Below, piece by piece: positions 1-7,727 of a stretch of 64,000 bases of DNA; positions within the stretch are counted from its first letter, which is position 1; each line of letters starts with the position of its first letter. The notes beneath the pieces are model-generated. The model had not been told where the DNA came from. It searched no databases and worked only from the letters and a program-made list of their open reading frames with translations. The translations under genes and the position numbers were made by a program. Source of the DNA: Bacteroidia bacterium (GTDB taxonomy: Bacteria; Bacteroidota; Bacteroidia; J057); contig JAWKNO010000001.1 in NCBI GenBank assembly GCA_041391665.1, positions 2,356,001-2,420,000 on the forward strand, in the 5' to 3' direction.

Positions 1-1119
1 CCCACCAAAACGGGCTTTCTCTTTGCCTTTGACCGCGAGACGGGCAAACCGCTGTTTCCGGTCGAAGAGCGAGCTGTGCCTCCTACGAATGTGGAGGGAG
101 AAGAAATCTGGCCTACTCAGCCTTTTCCGCTGAAACCTGCGCCGTATGTGCGTCAGCAGATGACGGAAGCAGATATTTACGATTTCTCGGAGGAGGCAAA
201 AGCCGCTTCTTTGCGGCGGTTTCGCGAACTGAGGGTTGAAGGCATTTACACCCCTTCCGGTCCGCAGGGTACGTTGATGGTGCCCGGAAGCCGCGGTGGT
301 TCTGAATGGGGTGGATTTGCGGCTGACCCCGTTTCGGGAATCATTTATCTCAACGCCAATGAATCGCCCGAGATCATGACCCTGAAACCGGAGAATGACG
401 ATGAGGGATCAGGCAGCCCGTATGCGCGGGGAGAACGATTTTACCTCAACGCCTGTGCAATTTGCCATGGCACAGATCGCAAAGGCCAGATGCCATCCTA
501 TCCTTCACTGACTGATCTGGAAAAAAAGCTGAAACCAGAAGCTGCGGCAGCAAAAATCAGGTCAGGTGTGGGGAGAATGCCCGCATTTTCCCACCTCAGC
601 AAAAATCAGGAGGCGGCAATCATTGCTTATTTGTACGACCAGAAAGGCGCGGAAAAAGTAGTGATAGAGAATAAAAATCCGGAGAAAAAAAATGGCTTCC
701 GCAATATTACAGCATACAGCTATTTTCACGATCCGGAGGGATTTCCGGCGATTTCGCCTCCCTGGGGAACGCTGAACGCCCTTGACCTGAACACGGGAGA
801 ATATTTGTGGAAAATTCCGCTGGGCAATTATCCTGAAAGGCAAAAACCCGGTGCACCGGAGACCGGAACTGAAAACTATGGCGGCCCGATTGTAACTGCC
901 GGAGGGCTGATTTTTATCGGAGCAACACAGGATAAGAAGTTTCGCGCTTTTGACAAAAATACCGGCGAAAAACTATGGGAAACCACCCTTCCCGGCGGAG
1001 GTTTTGCGAGTCCTTCCACCTATGTATGTGATGGGAAACAGTATGTTGTAATCTCCGTAAGTGGAACAGAAGAAAGTCCCGGCGGAGCGATCATGGCATT
1101 TGCGCTGGGAAATTTGTAA
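1..1119 (+). CDS. PQQ-dependent dehydrogenase with embedded cytochrome c domain (5' partial)
   Basis: The open frame runs in from the left edge without a stop, so this is the C-terminal part of a longer protein; the GTG at 76 is internal. The visible part begins with a propeller blade (TGFLFAFDRETGKPLFP), typical of quinoprotein alcohol/glucose dehydrogenases. It continues through a spacer to a class I haem c site, NACAICHGTD (about base 450), with a distal Met in the GRMPAF segment. It then returns to propeller blades (LNALDLNTGEYLWKIPLG, then RAFDKNTGEKLWETTLPGGG). The order propeller-cytochrome-propeller is known in Bacteroidota PQQ dehydrogenases. The expected role is periplasmic oxidation of an alcohol or sugar, passing electrons through the built-in haem to the respiratory chain. 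The substrate cannot be told from this fragment. The stop is 9 bases before the next gene, so co-transcription is likely. Confidence 0.88.
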   Translation, partial: PTKTGFLFAFDRETGKPLFPVEERAVPPTNVEGEEIWPTQPFPLKPAPYVRQQMTEADIYDFSEEAKAASLRRFRELRVEGIYTPSGPQGTLMVPGSRGGSEWGGFAADPVSGIIYLNANESPEIMTLKPENDDEGSGSPYARGERFYLNACAICHGTDRKGQMPSYPSLTDLEKKLKPEAAAAKIRSGVGRMPAFSHLSKNQEAAIIAYLYDQKGAEKVVIENKNPEKKNGFRNITAYSYFHDPEGFPAISPPWGTLNALDLNTGEYLWKIPLGNYPERQKPGAPETGTENYGGPIVTAGGLIFIGATQDKKFRAFDKNTGEKLWETTLPGGGFASPSTYVCDGKQYVVISVSGTEESPGGAIMAFALGNL

Positions 1120-1128
1120 TTTTACCCC

Positions 1129-2496
1129 ATGAAACATAGGCATATATTTCTCTGGATACTGTGGATGATGGGAACGGTTTTTCTTTCGGCACAGGTAACC
1201 ATTAAAGGAAACCTTACCAATTGCGACCGTGATACCCTGTATTTTTTTGAAATGGATGGTATTTCTCTGAGAGCGGTTGCAGCTATTCCGCTGGCAAAAC
1301 AGGAAAATATTTATGCCTTTCAGTTTGCGCTTTCGGAGCCTCCCAAAGGATTTTACCTGTTTGGCGGAGGCGCGCAGCAGAATACCCGCTGGATGATACT
1401 GGGCGATGAGCCGGAAATCTGGATGCGGGGAGAATGTCCAAATCTCAGCCAGTCTCTGTTGGGAAATTCGCCCGACAACGCGACTTACGAATACGCCTTT
1501 CGCGCTTCGGGGCAACTCTCACAGGACTTCAACCGCTTGATTGGGCGTTACCGGCAGGCAATGCAGGCGAAGATGGAACTGACCAATATTGAGGAAGATA
1601 TGGCCAGTCTGGACAAAAAAAGAAAATCCCTGCTGGATTCTATTACGGGGGTTGATCCATTTGTAGGAAAGTCCATTGCCCTGCGAACGTATCAGAGTTA
1701 TCAAAACAATAAAGAAGGTTATCTCGACGAAGCTGATTATTTTGGTCGGGCATTTTTTCAGTTTTGCGACCTTTCAGATCCCGACTACAATCGTATTCCC
1801 GGCCTTCACGATGCGTTTCAGGCGTATGCTTCCACATTAGGCGCGATAGGTCTTTCGCATGACAAGCAGGTTGCTTATGCAGACAGCCATCTTGCTGCGA
1901 TGGAAAATGGTTCTCGTGCGCGTAAAACAGCGATCATTGGACTCGTCGCAGGATTTCGGGGAAAAAATGAAGATGCGTTGATTTATTATACCGACCGGTA
2001 CATCAATGAATTTCCCGGCGACAATCCCCGTCTTGCCGAACAGCTCAAAAAAGAAACAGATGCTGCCCGCAGCAAAATGATCGGAGCCCTTGCACCGGAT
2101 ATTGCACTGCCTACGCCGGAAGGCGATACGTTGCGTATCAGCGATTTTAGGGGAAAAGTGTTGCTTGTGGACTTCTGGGCAAGCTGGTGTGGCCCTTGTC
2201 GCAAAGAAAATCCGAATGTGGTCAGGATGTATAAACAGTATAAAAACAAAGGATTCGAAATTCTGGGTATTAGTCTTGACAGAGCAAAAGACCCCTGGGT
2301 ACAGGCCATTGCAAAGGACGGCCTGACATGGCATCATATCAGCGATCTGAAATTCTGGCAAAGTATTGCTGCAAAAACCTATGGTGTCGGATCAATTCCC
2401 TATACCGTATTGCTGGACGCAGATGGGCGCATCGTCGCCAAAAACCTGCGCGGTGCGCAGCTGGAGGCAAAAGTTGCCGAACTTTTGGGCGAATAA
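1129..2496 (+). CDS. TlpA/ResA-like thiol-disulfide oxidoreductase with N-terminal DUF4369-like domain
   Basis: 455 residues. A signal peptide (about residues 1-22, ending LSAQV) directs export. Residues about 23-110 look like the DUF4369 beta domain that precedes thioredoxin modules in many Bacteroidota proteins. A helical linker follows. The last ~140 residues are an AhpC/TSA-thioredoxin fold with the active site WASWCGPCRKEN near residue 350 and a cis-Pro segment (SIPYTVLLD). The expected role is a periplasmic reductant of disulfides, for example in cytochrome c maturation or oxidative repair; its partner is unknown. It starts 9 bases after the PQQ dehydrogenase/cytochrome gene, which fits a haem-protein maturation role, but that link is inferred from position only. 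Its stop codon abuts a hairpin that ends the opposite-strand unit. Confidence 0.85.
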   Translation: MKHRHIFLWILWMMGTVFLSAQVTIKGNLTNCDRDTLYFFEMDGISLRAVAAIPLAKQENIYAFQFALSEPPKGFYLFGGGAQQNTRWMILGDEPEIWMRGECPNLSQSLLGNSPDNATYEYAFRASGQLSQDFNRLIGRYRQAMQAKMELTNIEEDMASLDKKRKSLLDSITGVDPFVGKSIALRTYQSYQNNKEGYLDEADYFGRAFFQFCDLSDPDYNRIPGLHDAFQAYASTLGAIGLSHDKQVAYADSHLAAMENGSRARKTAIIGLVAGFRGKNEDALIYYTDRYINEFPGDNPRLAEQLKKETDAARSKMIGALAPDIALPTPEGDTLRISDFRGKVLLVDFWASWCGPCRKENPNVVRMYKQYKNKGFEILGISLDRAKDPWVQAIAKDGLTWHHISDLKFWQSIAAKTYGVGSIPYTVLLDADGRIVAKNLRGAQLEAKVAELLGE

Positions 2497-2521
2497 AAAA
2501 CCGTCGGCTAAAAGCCGACGG
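2495..2521 (-). terminator. Intrinsic terminator of the 84-residue gene
   Basis: A 9-bp perfect stem (CCGTCGGCT / AGCCGACGG, AAA loop) is followed on the minus strand by six T residues. It lies just beyond the stop of the minus-strand small gene and overlaps the stop codon of the plus-strand thioredoxin gene, so it may also slow plus-strand transcripts. Confidence 0.85.
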
Positions 2522-2548
2522 TGTATGCTCTCTTTGATTTTCTTTTTG

Positions 2549-2803
2549 TCAGGCGCAAATAGACCCGACTTCTTCAGGTAAACGAACACTGTAGATGATT
2601 TTCCTTACCGTGTCGAACTGAAGATACGGATACTCCTGAAGAATAGTCTCAATGGCTTCAGCAGACCGCTGTCCATCGTTTCTCAATTCCAGGTAACGCC
2701 GTTTGATCTGAAAGTCCCGAATGACTTTTTGGTTTAACAGATTCAGTTCGACGAGCGTCGAGTATAACTCGTCGGAAACAATTTGATAAATGGGATTAGT
2801 CAT
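2549..2803 (-). CDS. Small putative helix-turn-helix protein with strong Shine-Dalgarno
   Basis: 84 residues, no signal peptide or membrane segment, predicted all helical. I do not recognise a named family. The pattern RDFQIKRRYLELR...AIETILQEYPYLQFDTVRKIIYSVR resembles a Mor-like or terminase-like helix-turn-helix: a basic helix, a helix ending in a conserved Tyr, then a DTVRKIIY recognition-helix candidate. A DNA-binding role is therefore possible but unproven. A perfect AAGGAGG lies 4 bases before the ATG, unlike every other gene here. A strong terminator closes the unit, and the ~60-base gap to the porin gene start upstream (in the minus direction) gives room for a promoter. The C-terminus ends in Cys-Ala. 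Confidence 0.7.
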   Translation of the reverse strand: MTNPIYQIVSDELYSTLVELNLLNQKVIRDFQIKRRYLELRNDGQRSAEAIETILQEYPYLQFDTVRKIIYSVRLPEEVGSICA

Positions 2804-2807
2804 AGCT

Positions 2808-2814
2808 CCTCCTT
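2808..2814 (-). promoter_or_regulatory. Perfect Shine-Dalgarno AAGGAGG
   Basis: Read on the minus strand, AAGGAGG is followed by AGCT and the ATG at 2803. Bacteroidota ribosomes normally hide the anti-Shine-Dalgarno, and messages here otherwise lack such a site, so this one is exceptional and fixes the start codon. Confidence 0.8.
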
Positions 2815-2866
2815 TAATGTATGTACAATTAAAAGTAGGGGTGCTTCATATCGTCCGTGTTAGGTT

Positions 2867-4468
2867 TCAAAAATTGAACCCGACGGACATAACAATGGCA
2901 TTGGTTATTTTATTATTTACAACCGTAGGCGCAAAAAAGTCCGTCGACTCAAATGAATAAGGATTAATCTTATTCTGTTGTTGCTGATTAACTAAAGTAA
3001 CGTCCAGATAAAAATTCGGTTGCCTGATTCCTGCACCTGCTGTGAACATTAACCGGTCTCCCAGAATTTTTTTGACCGTTGTCAGATCCTGGTAATCGAG
3101 ATATTGCGCAGCTTCGTCTGTAAGGGGCGAGCCAAACATAGCTGCTCCTACACGGAATCTGAATATATCCATCCTGAATTCTCCGCCTCCACGTATATTG
3201 AGAGAGGGTTTATAGAGGTTCGCTATGCGGAAATTTTCAGAACTAAAGCTGTAAAAATCAGGATCATTAATACTGCCCCCGCTGCTGAGGCTGGAAGAAG
3301 AAACATCTGTATATTCGACATCAAGACTGAGCAGACCATTTTTCTGAAGCATATACATCACCCCTGCGGTAACTTTAAAGGGTGTTTTCAGATTGTACGT
3401 GTATGTTCCGGGCGAAGAAGGGGTTGCTGTATATTCTTCTGTGCCGCCATTATCCAGATCAATGGAATGGACGAGCGTAGAATTAAACTGATCGGTAAGG
3501 CTGAAAAAGGTTGGCGTTTGCCCCGAAATCCCTATCCGGAGATAATCACTGGGGCGAATGATAATTCCAAATTTTCCGTTAATCCCCGTACCATTTGTGC
3601 TGAAAGTTTCGGTAAACCGCATCTGGTTTGTGGGTAGTTCCAATGGAAATCCATTATCCGGATCCGGATCATAAAACTGGTAGAGATTATTGATATCCGC
3701 TTCGTTGAAGTTGAAGGTTTGTTCATACTTGAGTGACTGGATACCGATGGTGCCTCCGATATAAATAAAGTCGTTGAAATTACCCGCCAGGGAGACAAAC
3801 CATTCATTCCTTCTGCCAGATTCCAGCATCTGGAGGGTTTGTTGCATTTTGCCGGGATTGGAAAAATAGGTTTGTCCACCCCGGTTGAGTACAGTATCGA
3901 TCAGCAGGAGGTCGAAGGCCAGTTGTTGGTTGGATTCGGCGGGAAGCCCCGTAGGGTAAATGCCCTGAGAGCGTTCGGCCCACATTTGGGTGATAGAGCT
4001 TAACTCGTTGTATGCAGTGGCATTGACCTCATTTTTGTAGTTTTCCAGTTGATTGCTTCCCAGTGCGAATGTATAGGAAATCAGTCCCTTATCCACTTCT
4101 TTTCGCACACGGCCATTGTCGTAGTAGTTTTTATTGTTGAATGCTACCCCCCAGTTGTTGAGGGAAAACTGGTTTACGCTTTTGTTACCGGTGTAATCCA
4201 AAAAGTCAGTCTGGTTGTTGACCATACGAAATACAGGAGAAATGGTAAAATTGGAGCTTCTAAAAAGTCCCAGGCCGGCGGGGTTAATGGTGGCAGAGGT
4301 GAGATCGGCCCCTACTGCCGAATAAGCGCCTCCCATACCGATGGCCCGGGCACTGCCCACGAGGCCATACTGGCTATGTCGGAGCGCATCCAGCTCAGTT
4401 TGTGCCATTACCTGAAGGCTGCACATCAGCAGCAGAATCCAGCCTGCATGTTGAAATATTTTTTTCAT
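2867..4468 (-). CDS. OmpP1/FadL/TodX-family outer-membrane porin
   Basis: The protein has a signal peptide (MKKIFQHAGWILLLMCSLQV, cut after MAQ). It then has the family hallmark near the mature N-terminus, SARAIGMGGAYSAVGADLTSATINPAGLG, in which the N-terminal hatch is followed by the NPAGL motif. Many amphipathic beta strands follow and the protein ends in aromatic F-N-F, typical of a 14-strand outer-membrane barrel. The expected role is uptake of hydrophobic compounds, or a PorV-like outer-membrane job. I chose the ATG at 4468 rather than the upstream ATG at 4489, because the signal peptide begins there and a -7 element (TACATTTG, 4491-4498) lies 22 bases before it. Length is about 533 residues, usual for the family. 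It lies beside the lipoprotein and proS genes, an arrangement I recall from other Bacteroidota. Confidence 0.88.
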   Translation of the reverse strand: MKKIFQHAGWILLLMCSLQVMAQTELDALRHSQYGLVGSARAIGMGGAYSAVGADLTSATINPAGLGLFRSSNFTISPVFRMVNNQTDFLDYTGNKSVNQFSLNNWGVAFNNKNYYDNGRVRKEVDKGLISYTFALGSNQLENYKNEVNATAYNELSSITQMWAERSQGIYPTGLPAESNQQLAFDLLLIDTVLNRGGQTYFSNPGKMQQTLQMLESGRRNEWFVSLAGNFNDFIYIGGTIGIQSLKYEQTFNFNEADINNLYQFYDPDPDNGFPLELPTNQMRFTETFSTNGTGINGKFGIIIRPSDYLRIGISGQTPTFFSLTDQFNSTLVHSIDLDNGGTEEYTATPSSPGTYTYNLKTPFKVTAGVMYMLQKNGLLSLDVEYTDVSSSSLSSGGSINDPDFYSFSSENFRIANLYKPSLNIRGGGEFRMDIFRFRVGAAMFGSPLTDEAAQYLDYQDLTTVKKILGDRLMFTAGAGIRQPNFYLDVTLVNQQQQNKINPYSFESTDFFAPTVVNNKITNAIVMSVGFNF

Positions 4469-4490
4469 AATGGTTGATATAGTTCTCATT

Positions 4491-4498
4491 CAAATGTA
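4491..4498 (-). promoter_or_regulatory. -7 promoter element of the porin gene
   Basis: TACATTTG on the minus strand matches the Bacteroidota -7 consensus TAnnTTTG. It directly follows, and partly shares, the T-tract of the upstream terminator. No clear TTTG is seen 19-21 bases upstream, where the terminator stem sits. Confidence 0.5.
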
Positions 4499-4525
4499 AA
4501 AAAAAGGGCGGGTATTTACCCGCCC
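4498..4525 (-). terminator. Intrinsic terminator of the lipoprotein gene
   Basis: A 9-bp stem (GGGCGGGTA / TACCCGCCC, TT loop) is followed on the minus strand by eight T residues, 33 bases past the lipoprotein stop codon. It separates the lipoprotein transcript from that of the porin. Confidence 0.88.
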
Positions 4526-4557
4526 GAATGAAAATCTGTGTATGATTTCTTATCTGA

Positions 4558-5943
4558 TTAATTTCTTCTGCGAACACCTGTGCTTCCGCCGGAGGATCCA
4601 CCAGAAGAGCTTCCACCAAAGTTGCTGTTATTGCTTCCGGAGCTTCTGATTGTGCTTCCGCTGTTGCTGGGCGCACTGAAAGAAGGGCGGGAATTGCTTG
4701 GTGTGGAGAAAGAACCGCTGTTGGTGCGTGAAGGGGTGGAGAAATTTCTGTTTGGTGTGCTGTATGTATTGCGGTTGGTATTGTTGGTAGTACCGGTATT
4801 CGGGTTGCGATTGATGGTACTGTTGCGATTGATCGTATTGGTATTGGTGCGACCGGTATTTATTTCAGTCTCTCTGGAGGGACGGGTATAAACACGGGGA
4901 GTATTGGTATTGGTGGTAGTACCTACTCTCGCATTATTGGTATTGGACTCCGGACGGGTGTACACTCTTGGAGAGGAGGTAGTACCAGTACGACCGGTAG
5001 TAGGCGAAGCAGAACCTGTACGGTTGATTGCGGCACCTTCTGTTTTGTATCTTGGGGTCAGGTAGGGGTCATTACCGGAAGAGGCAGTACGAGTATTAGC
5101 GACACCTCTTGGACCCGTATTTCCCGTATTGTTGGTACCGGCAGGTGCGATGCGACCCGTCTGATCACCTGTACGGGGAGTATAATTGGTCTGGGAAGTG
5201 GAGGACTGGCTGGAGTTCCGAACCCGCGTATCGTAGGTCTGGGTATTACTGCTGTAGCGTCTCCAGTTGGAAGCAGGTACAAAACCAGTAGGAGGACAGT
5301 AGTAAGGTGAATAAAATCCAGAGGAATAACCAAAGGAGTTGTAACCATAACCCCCAAAAGGTGAATAGCCGAAGCCGGGGTTATAACCATAATAGGAATT
5401 TACCCACGGATTGTAATAGCTGTTGGCACCGTAGAAATTATTGAAGGGAGAGTATGGGTTAAAGTAGGAATAGGAATTGAATCCGGGCGAACCGAAACCA
5501 AAAGAAGCACCGAAGCGGGGCTGATTCCAGTTGTACCACCCATTGTTGTTCCAGGTGTTCCAAGAAGGAGAGCCCATCACATAATACAGGTCATTGGTGT
5601 AATAAGGATCATAATAACGCCAGGCATTGCTGGACTGATTAAAACGACGTACTCTGCGTGAGTAGTAAAAATCATCATCCTGATAGTAGGCATCGTTATA
5701 GCTGTCCACCGGACGGCGATAGCGGTCAGGATTGTAAACGTAGTTGTCCTGGTCAGGATTGGTATAGACATTCGATTGTTCGTTGCTATAATTGTCTTCC
5801 TGAACATCCATCACCACTTCAGATTTATCTGCACTGGTAAAATAGACATCATCGTATTCAGATGAGGAGGTATATTTGGTGCCGGCACAGGATGAAACGG
5901 CGGCCGCAACAAACGTCAGTAGTAATACTTTTATTGATTTCAT
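4558..5943 (-). CDS. Low-complexity Asn/Ser/Thr/Tyr/Gly-rich lipoprotein
   Basis: 461 residues. A lipoprotein signal is clear: a basic start, a hydrophobic stretch and lipobox AVSSC at about residues 15-19. Residues ~60-230 are rich in Tyr, Asn, Pro and Gly. The rest is a disordered region full of Asn, Thr, Ser, Gly and Arg with many short TNT and RP-type repeats, ending RRRN. There is no catalytic domain. Proteins of this kind next to proS in Bacteroidota are sometimes mislabelled as prolyl-tRNA synthetase or vitellogenin-like; nothing in the sequence supports either. A surface-exposed or periplasmic-filler role is possible, but the function is unknown. It is followed by its own strong terminator and divergent from proS. 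Confidence 0.8.
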   Translation of the reverse strand: MKSIKVLLLTFVAAAVSSCAGTKYTSSSEYDDVYFTSADKSEVVMDVQEDNYSNEQSNVYTNPDQDNYVYNPDRYRRPVDSYNDAYYQDDDFYYSRRVRRFNQSSNAWRYYDPYYTNDLYYVMGSPSWNTWNNNGWYNWNQPRFGASFGFGSPGFNSYSYFNPYSPFNNFYGANSYYNPWVNSYYGYNPGFGYSPFGGYGYNSFGYSSGFYSPYYCPPTGFVPASNWRRYSSNTQTYDTRVRNSSQSSTSQTNYTPRTGDQTGRIAPAGTNNTGNTGPRGVANTRTASSGNDPYLTPRYKTEGAAINRTGSASPTTGRTGTTSSPRVYTRPESNTNNARVGTTTNTNTPRVYTRPSRETEINTGRTNTNTINRNSTINRNPNTGTTNNTNRNTYSTPNRNFSTPSRTNSGSFSTPSNSRPSFSAPSNSGSTIRSSGSNNSNFGGSSSGGSSGGSTGVRRRN

Positions 5944-6170
5944 ACTTTCAGATTTTTACACGTAACCTAATCTCTGTAAATATACGTAGTTTTGATTGAA
6001 AAAACTATGTATAGTCACGATCTATACTATTATGACGCGAAAATCCCGCTTTCTCCATACATTTTCGGGTTGAACTTAATATTCGTGTAGAATTGAGGGA
6101 TAATCGTGCAACCATTTTTCCATAAATCGTTTGTATAGATTAAACGAAAAAACTTCCGAAGGGATTTAGT

Positions 6171-6201
6171 TTTGTTTTCCACCCCTCTGCATTTATTTTT
6201 G
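6171..6201 (+). promoter_or_regulatory. Promoter of proS
   Basis: TTTG (6171-6174), a 19-base spacer and TATTTTTG (6194-6201) match the Bacteroidota sigma-A consensus TTTG-N19/21-TAnnTTTG exactly. The expected transcript start near 6207 leaves only about 5 bases before the ATG at 6212 but about 20 before the ATG at 6227, which favours the later start. Confidence 0.75.
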
Positions 6202-6226
6202 CAATCCATTAATGCTAACTTCAGTT

Positions 6227-7714
6227 ATGGCTAAAGGTAACAAACTGACCACGCGGGCGGAAAATTATCCCGAATGGTACAATGAACTCGTCAAAAAGGC
6301 CGATCTGGCCGAAAATTCAGAGGTGCGCGGCTGTATGGTTATCAAACCTTATGGCTATGCAATCTGGGAAAGGATGCAGCGCATTCTCGATGACATGTTT
6401 AAGGAAACCGGGCATGTCAATGCCTACTTCCCGCTGTTTATCCCCAAATCTTTTCTAAGCAAAGAAGCCGCTCACGTGGAGGGTTTTGCCAAAGAATGCG
6501 CGGTAGTTACCCACTACCGGCTGAAAAATGATCCCAACGGAAAAGGCATTATCGTAGATCCGGACGCCAAGCTTGAAGAAGAACTGATCGTGCGACCTAC
6601 TTCTGAAACCATTATCTGGAGTACCTACCGCAACTGGATTCAGTCATACCGGGATCTTCCGCTTCTGATCAACCAGTGGGCAAATGTTGTGCGCTGGGAG
6701 CTTCGCACCCGGATGTTTCTCCGTACCGCTGAATTTCTCTGGCAGGAAGGCCATACAGCGCATGCTACCAAAGAAGAGGCGGAAGAGGAGACCCTGAAAA
6801 TTCTGGGTATATACCGCAAATTTGCCGAAGAAACGCTGGGGATACCTGTAATTCGCGGGGTAAAAACCGAACGTGAGCGCTTTGCCGGTGCCGAAGATAC
6901 TTATACCATTGAGGGACTGATGCAAGACGGAAAAGCGCTTCAGTGCGGAACCTCCCACTTCCTCGGGCAAAATTTTGCCAAAGCGTTTGATGTGCGGTTT
7001 GCCAACAAGGAAAATAAGGAAGATTTTGTCTGGGCAACTTCCTGGGGGGTAAGTACGAGGCTGATCGGTGCGCTGATAATGACTCACTCTGACGACGCTG
7101 GCCTTGTACTGCCACCAGTACTTGCGCCTATACAGGTTGTGATTGTGCCTATCTACCGGGAGGAATCGGAAAAAACACGGGTAGTGGAAAAATGCTATCT
7201 CATTGCTGCTCAACTCAAAGATAAGGGAATCCGTGTCAAAGTAGATGATGACGATACCAAACGCGCCGGATGGAAGTTTGCGGAATGGGAACTGAAAGGA
7301 GTACCTGTGCGTCTTGCACTTGGCCCACGCGATCTTGATGAAGGTAAAATTGAAGTTGCCCGCCGCGATTTTCAGACAAAAGAGACCATTGACTTATCCA
7401 TAGGTTTCAGCGATTATATTGTGAACCTGCTCGATGAGGTTCAACAGGGAATCTACCAAAAAGCACTCGCATTCCGCGAGGCCAATACCCGTAAAGTAGA
7501 TACATGGGAGGAGTTTACCGCTGCGCTCGATGAAGATCTGCCGGGTTTCCTCTACGCTCACTGGGATGGTACTTCGGAGACGGAAGAAAAAATTCAAAAC
7601 GAAACCAAAGCAACCATTCGCTGTATTCCACTTGGCAATGAATTGGAGGCCGGAACCTGCATCTACTCCGGGAAACCTTCAAAACAAAGGGTGATTTTTG
7701 CTAAATCTTATTAA
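6227..7714 (+). CDS. proS: Prolyl-tRNA synthetase (archaeal/eukaryotic type)
   Basis: Class II synthetase that charges tRNA-Pro in the cytoplasm. Visible hallmarks are motif 2 (VVRWELRTRMFLRTAEFLWQEGH), the Pro-site region (CGTSHFLGQNFAKAFDV), motif 3 (SWGVSTRLIGALIMTH) and an anticodon-binding domain. The C-terminal extension is typical of the type-3 form (IRCIP..., then CIYSGKPS). It lacks the large editing insertion of the E. coli type. In the C-terminal extension the usual second Cys of the zinc-like pair is Ser (CIYSG), so metal binding may be weakened. Length is 495 residues from the chosen start MAKGNKL at 6227; an in-frame ATG lies at 6212, but the promoter position argues against it. 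Confidence 0.96.
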   Translation: MAKGNKLTTRAENYPEWYNELVKKADLAENSEVRGCMVIKPYGYAIWERMQRILDDMFKETGHVNAYFPLFIPKSFLSKEAAHVEGFAKECAVVTHYRLKNDPNGKGIIVDPDAKLEEELIVRPTSETIIWSTYRNWIQSYRDLPLLINQWANVVRWELRTRMFLRTAEFLWQEGHTAHATKEEAEEETLKILGIYRKFAEETLGIPVIRGVKTERERFAGAEDTYTIEGLMQDGKALQCGTSHFLGQNFAKAFDVRFANKENKEDFVWATSWGVSTRLIGALIMTHSDDAGLVLPPVLAPIQVVIVPIYREESEKTRVVEKCYLIAAQLKDKGIRVKVDDDDTKRAGWKFAEWELKGVPVRLALGPRDLDEGKIEVARRDFQTKETIDLSIGFSDYIVNLLDEVQQGIYQKALAFREANTRKVDTWEEFTAALDEDLPGFLYAHWDGTSETEEKIQNETKATIRCIPLGNELEAGTCIYSGKPSKQRVIFAKSY

Positions 7715-7727
7715 TAGTTCCGCTGAA

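Noticed and set aside
4580..4891. 103-codon plus-strand frame rich in Leu/Val
   Set aside because: It is antisense to the Asn/Ser/Thr-rich tail of the lipoprotein; the biased composition of that gene creates long open frames opposite it.
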